Origin: Armatimonadota bacterium
GTDB taxonomy: Bacteria; Armatimonadota; UBA5829; DTJY01
Direction of reading: 5' to 3'
DNA: 64,000 bases
NCBI GenBank assembly: GCA_017993055.1
Contig: JAGONM010000001.1
Coordinates: 62,001-126,000 of the forward strand
The stretch's first letter is position 1. Every line of letters starts with the position of its first letter. Shown one piece after another: positions 62,240-64,000 of this stretch. Below the pieces are notes generated by a model. It ran no database searches and was not told the origin of the DNA. It worked only from the letters and a program-made list of their open reading frames with translations. A program made the translations under genes and the position numbers.

Positions 62240-63530
62240 GCTCGCCCTCCAGAAGGCCGACGATCGCTTCGGCACATCGGGCTGACGCGCCTCGATTGCG
62301 CTCCACGAGTTCACGGCAGGCATCGTCTATCCCGGCCAGCAGGTGCGGGTCGGCAAGAAGCTTCCTTGCTTGCGCGGCCAGTTCGTCAGCGTCGCGAACC
62401 TCGAAACCCACTCCGGCGGAGAGCGCCATCTGAGCCATGTCGCGCGTCTTGTGGGTATACGGGCCGAACAGCACCGGCTTCCCCTGCAGGATCGGCTGGA
62501 AGATGCTGTGCCCGCCCTTCGGGATGAGGCTGCCCCCGACGAAAGCGATCGTTCCGACCGCATAGACGGACCCAAGTTCTCCGAAGGTATCGAGTATCAG
62601 GACGTCGCAGCCACCCGGCGAGACGGACTCCTTCACCGTGCGCTGAGCGCATCTGAGGCCGCGCGATTCCGCGAGCGACCTGATCTCGCCGGCGCGCTCG
62701 AGCTGTCGGGGGGCGATGATGAGGCGCAGGCCGGGATCTTCGCCGCGCAGGGACAGGTACGCATCGAGAACGGGCTCGTCCTCGCCCGGATTGGTGCTTC
62801 CCGCAACGATCACAGCCGCCCCGACGGGTATCCCCAGATCGAACCTGAGCGCCTCGACGTCCGGGGCCGGGAGTCGGCCTCCCTTCTCGTCGAACTTCGT
62901 GCTTCCGGCAACGACAACCGCCCCTCGGTCCGCGCCGAGCGAGACGATCCGCCTGGCGTCCTCATCGGTCTGCATCAGGAAGCGGTCAATGTTCGAGGTC
63001 GCCCACCGGAAGAGCCAGGGCATCCGTCGGCTGCCCTTCAGGCTTCGGTCCGATATGCGCCCGTTTACCAGCGCGGTTCGGGCTCCCCGGCGGCGCGCGG
63101 CGGCCAGGAAGTTCGGCCATATCTCGGTATCCACCATGACGAAGGCGTCCGGCCTCACGCGGTGGAGCGCGCGATTCACGAAAGGCAGGAGGTCCAGCGG
63201 AAAGTAAGCCACGATGTCGGCCAGCTTGCAGGACTTGCGGGCGACGGCGTTTCCGGTCTGCGTGATCGTCGTGTGCAGGAGCACCGCGTCGGGCATCAGC
63301 CTCTTGATCTCCTCATGCACGGGAAGCGCGGCGACGGTCTCGCCAACCGAGGCCGCGTGAATCCACACGAGCTTCCGACCCGGCTCGCGGTCCGCAAGTC
63401 GGGGAAGCGACCCCAGGTTCTCGCGCCAGGAATCACTCGACTTCCGAGACACGAGGATGCGCCAGAGGAAATAGAGGAGCAGCACCGGCGAACAGAGGAC
63501 CAGCAGCAGGTTGTAGAGGATCGCCGACAC
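62229..63530 (-). CDS. kdtA: 3-deoxy-D-manno-octulosonic-acid (Kdo) transferase
   Basis: The 433-residue GT30 enzyme starts at GTG 63530. It has an N-terminal membrane anchor (about 5-25), the WIHAASVGETVAALP motif, and MVDTEIWPNFLAAARRRG with the catalytic Glu. A C-terminal donor-binding half (FVGGSLIPKGGHSIFQPILQGKPVLFGP) follows. It adds Kdo to lipid A. The number of Kdo residues added cannot be read from the sequence. It lies 20 nt after the ABC transporter. Confidence 0.94.
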   Translation of the reverse strand: MSAILYNLLLVLCSPVLLLYFLWRILVSRKSSDSWRENLGSLPRLADREPGRKLVWIHAASVGETVAALPVHEEIKRLMPDAVLLHTTITQTGNAVARKSCKLADIVAYFPLDLLPFVNRALHRVRPDAFVMVDTEIWPNFLAAARRRGARTALVNGRISDRSLKGSRRMPWLFRWATSNIDRFLMQTDEDARRIVSLGADRGAVVVAGSTKFDEKGGRLPAPDVEALRFDLGIPVGAAVIVAGSTNPGEDEPVLDAYLSLRGEDPGLRLIIAPRQLERAGEIRSLAESRGLRCAQRTVKESVSPGGCDVLILDTFGELGSVYAVGTIAFVGGSLIPKGGHSIFQPILQGKPVLFGPYTHKTRDMAQMALSAGVGFEVRDADELAAQARKLLADPHLLAGIDDACRELVERNRGASARCAEAIVGLLEGEHGE

Positions 63531-63550
63531 CTTGCGTGAATGCTCCTCTC

Positions 63551-64000
63551 TCAGCTCTCGACGGCGTTCGACTCCGACCGGACCGGCTCCGCCGGGAGCG
63601 TGTGCTTCCTGCTCTGGATGGCATACAGCTCAGCGTACGCGCCGCCCATAGCCATCAACTCCGAGTGCGTGCCGGATTCGACCACTCGGCCCTTCTCCAG
63701 AACGAGGATCATGTCCGCGTTCACTACCGTGGAGAGCCGATGCGCGATTATCAGCGTCGTCCGGTCGGCCATCAGCCGCTCGAGGGCCTCCTGCACAACC
63801 GCCTCGGATGCCACGTCGAGCGATGAGGTCGCCTCGTCGAGGATGAGCAGCCTGGGGTTCTTGAGCAGGGCACGGGCGATTGATATTCTCTGCCGCTGAC
63901 CGCCGGAGAGCTTGACGCCTCGCTCGCCGACGAGCGTCTCATAGCCTTCGGTCAGGTGGGATATGAACTCGTGCGCGTTCGCGGCATTGGCGGCATCCAC
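63551..64000 (-). CDS. msbA: MsbA-like ABC exporter, C-terminal ATPase part (cut by window)
   Basis: The last 149 residues of an ABC-type ATPase are visible, and the 5' part lies beyond the right edge. The signature [10 protein letters not shown] (about 31-40), Walker [11 protein letters not shown] with catalytic Glu, and the H-loop IIAHRL are present. Position at the head of the kdtA-lpxK operon indicates a lipid A-core flippase, though a membrane domain must be confirmed outside the window. Confidence 0.85.
   Translation of the reverse strand: MDAANAANAHEFISHLTEGYETLVGERGVKLSGGQRQRISIARALLKNPRLLILDEATSSLDVASEAVVQEALERLMADRTTLIIAHRLSTVVNADMILVLEKGRVVESGTHSELMAMGGAYAELYAIQSRKHTLPAEPVRSESNAVES

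Overview
The window is GC-rich, has no rRNA, CRISPR array or transposase, and reads as chromosomal DNA from a diderm, probably free-living bacterium. Evidence for an LPS outer membrane is a nearly continuous minus-strand operon (53441-64000) for Kdo, heptose and lipid A assembly. Other lineage hints are a type II pseudopilin with an H-X9-DG-like end, PEP-CTERM proteins, SpoIID, archease, and the gene order B12-radical SAM / DUF2344 / RNase E-G. Together these resemble Armatimonadota or a neighbouring deep-branching phylum. The phylum is an inference from gene content only.

Layout. 1-16253 is mostly carbohydrate metabolism: a heparinase-like lyase (cut by the left edge), an exported cysteine hydrolase, L-rhamnose isomerase, a large secreted GHL10-type hydrolase, a lyxose-isomerase-like cupin, a PIG-L deacetylase, a NodB deacetylase, a DUF5009 membrane acyltransferase and a pectate-lyase-like beta-helix protein. 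16382-20215 holds a KTSC protein and purine genes purQ and a PurS-PurL fusion. 20371-24374 holds two convergent exported proteins with secretin-N0/STN-like segments, then an anaerobic sulfatase maturase. 24597-31908 holds two paralogous GH36 alpha-galactosidases around a small SMR/EamA protein bracketed by two long hairpin repeats, then a membrane protein, a serine beta-lactamase-like protein and a pseudopilin.

32024-46841 is mostly core functions: RNase E/G, DUF2344, B12-radical SAM, an active/inactive M16 peptidase pair, tRNA-Pro(CGG), SpoIID, a flavoprotein, an SRPBCC protein, LexA, archease and GyrA. 47013-52065 is an accessory cluster of two PEP-CTERM proteins, a remnant of a propeller gene and a 1268-residue beta-helix/propeller protein, preceded by a consensus sigma-54 promoter. 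52300-53139 is a LysM-NlpC/P60 hydrolase. The right end runs (in transcription order) msbA, kdtA, lpxK, GT9, GT4, GT4, rfaE1, an rfaE2-kdsB fusion, kdsA and a Gfo/Idh/MocA oxidoreductase.

Signals outside ordinary genes that deserve attention are: the sigma-54 promoter before the PEP-CTERM operon; a promoter plus intrinsic terminator defining a roughly 106-nt RNA in the leader of the GHL10 gene; a terminator-like hairpin at the 5' end of the RNase E/G operon; a family of heptanucleotide-period arrays that touch gene ends (one forms the N-terminus of PurQ); the rfaE2-kdsB fusion; and the remnant propeller gene that overlaps the Arg tail of a PEP-CTERM gene.
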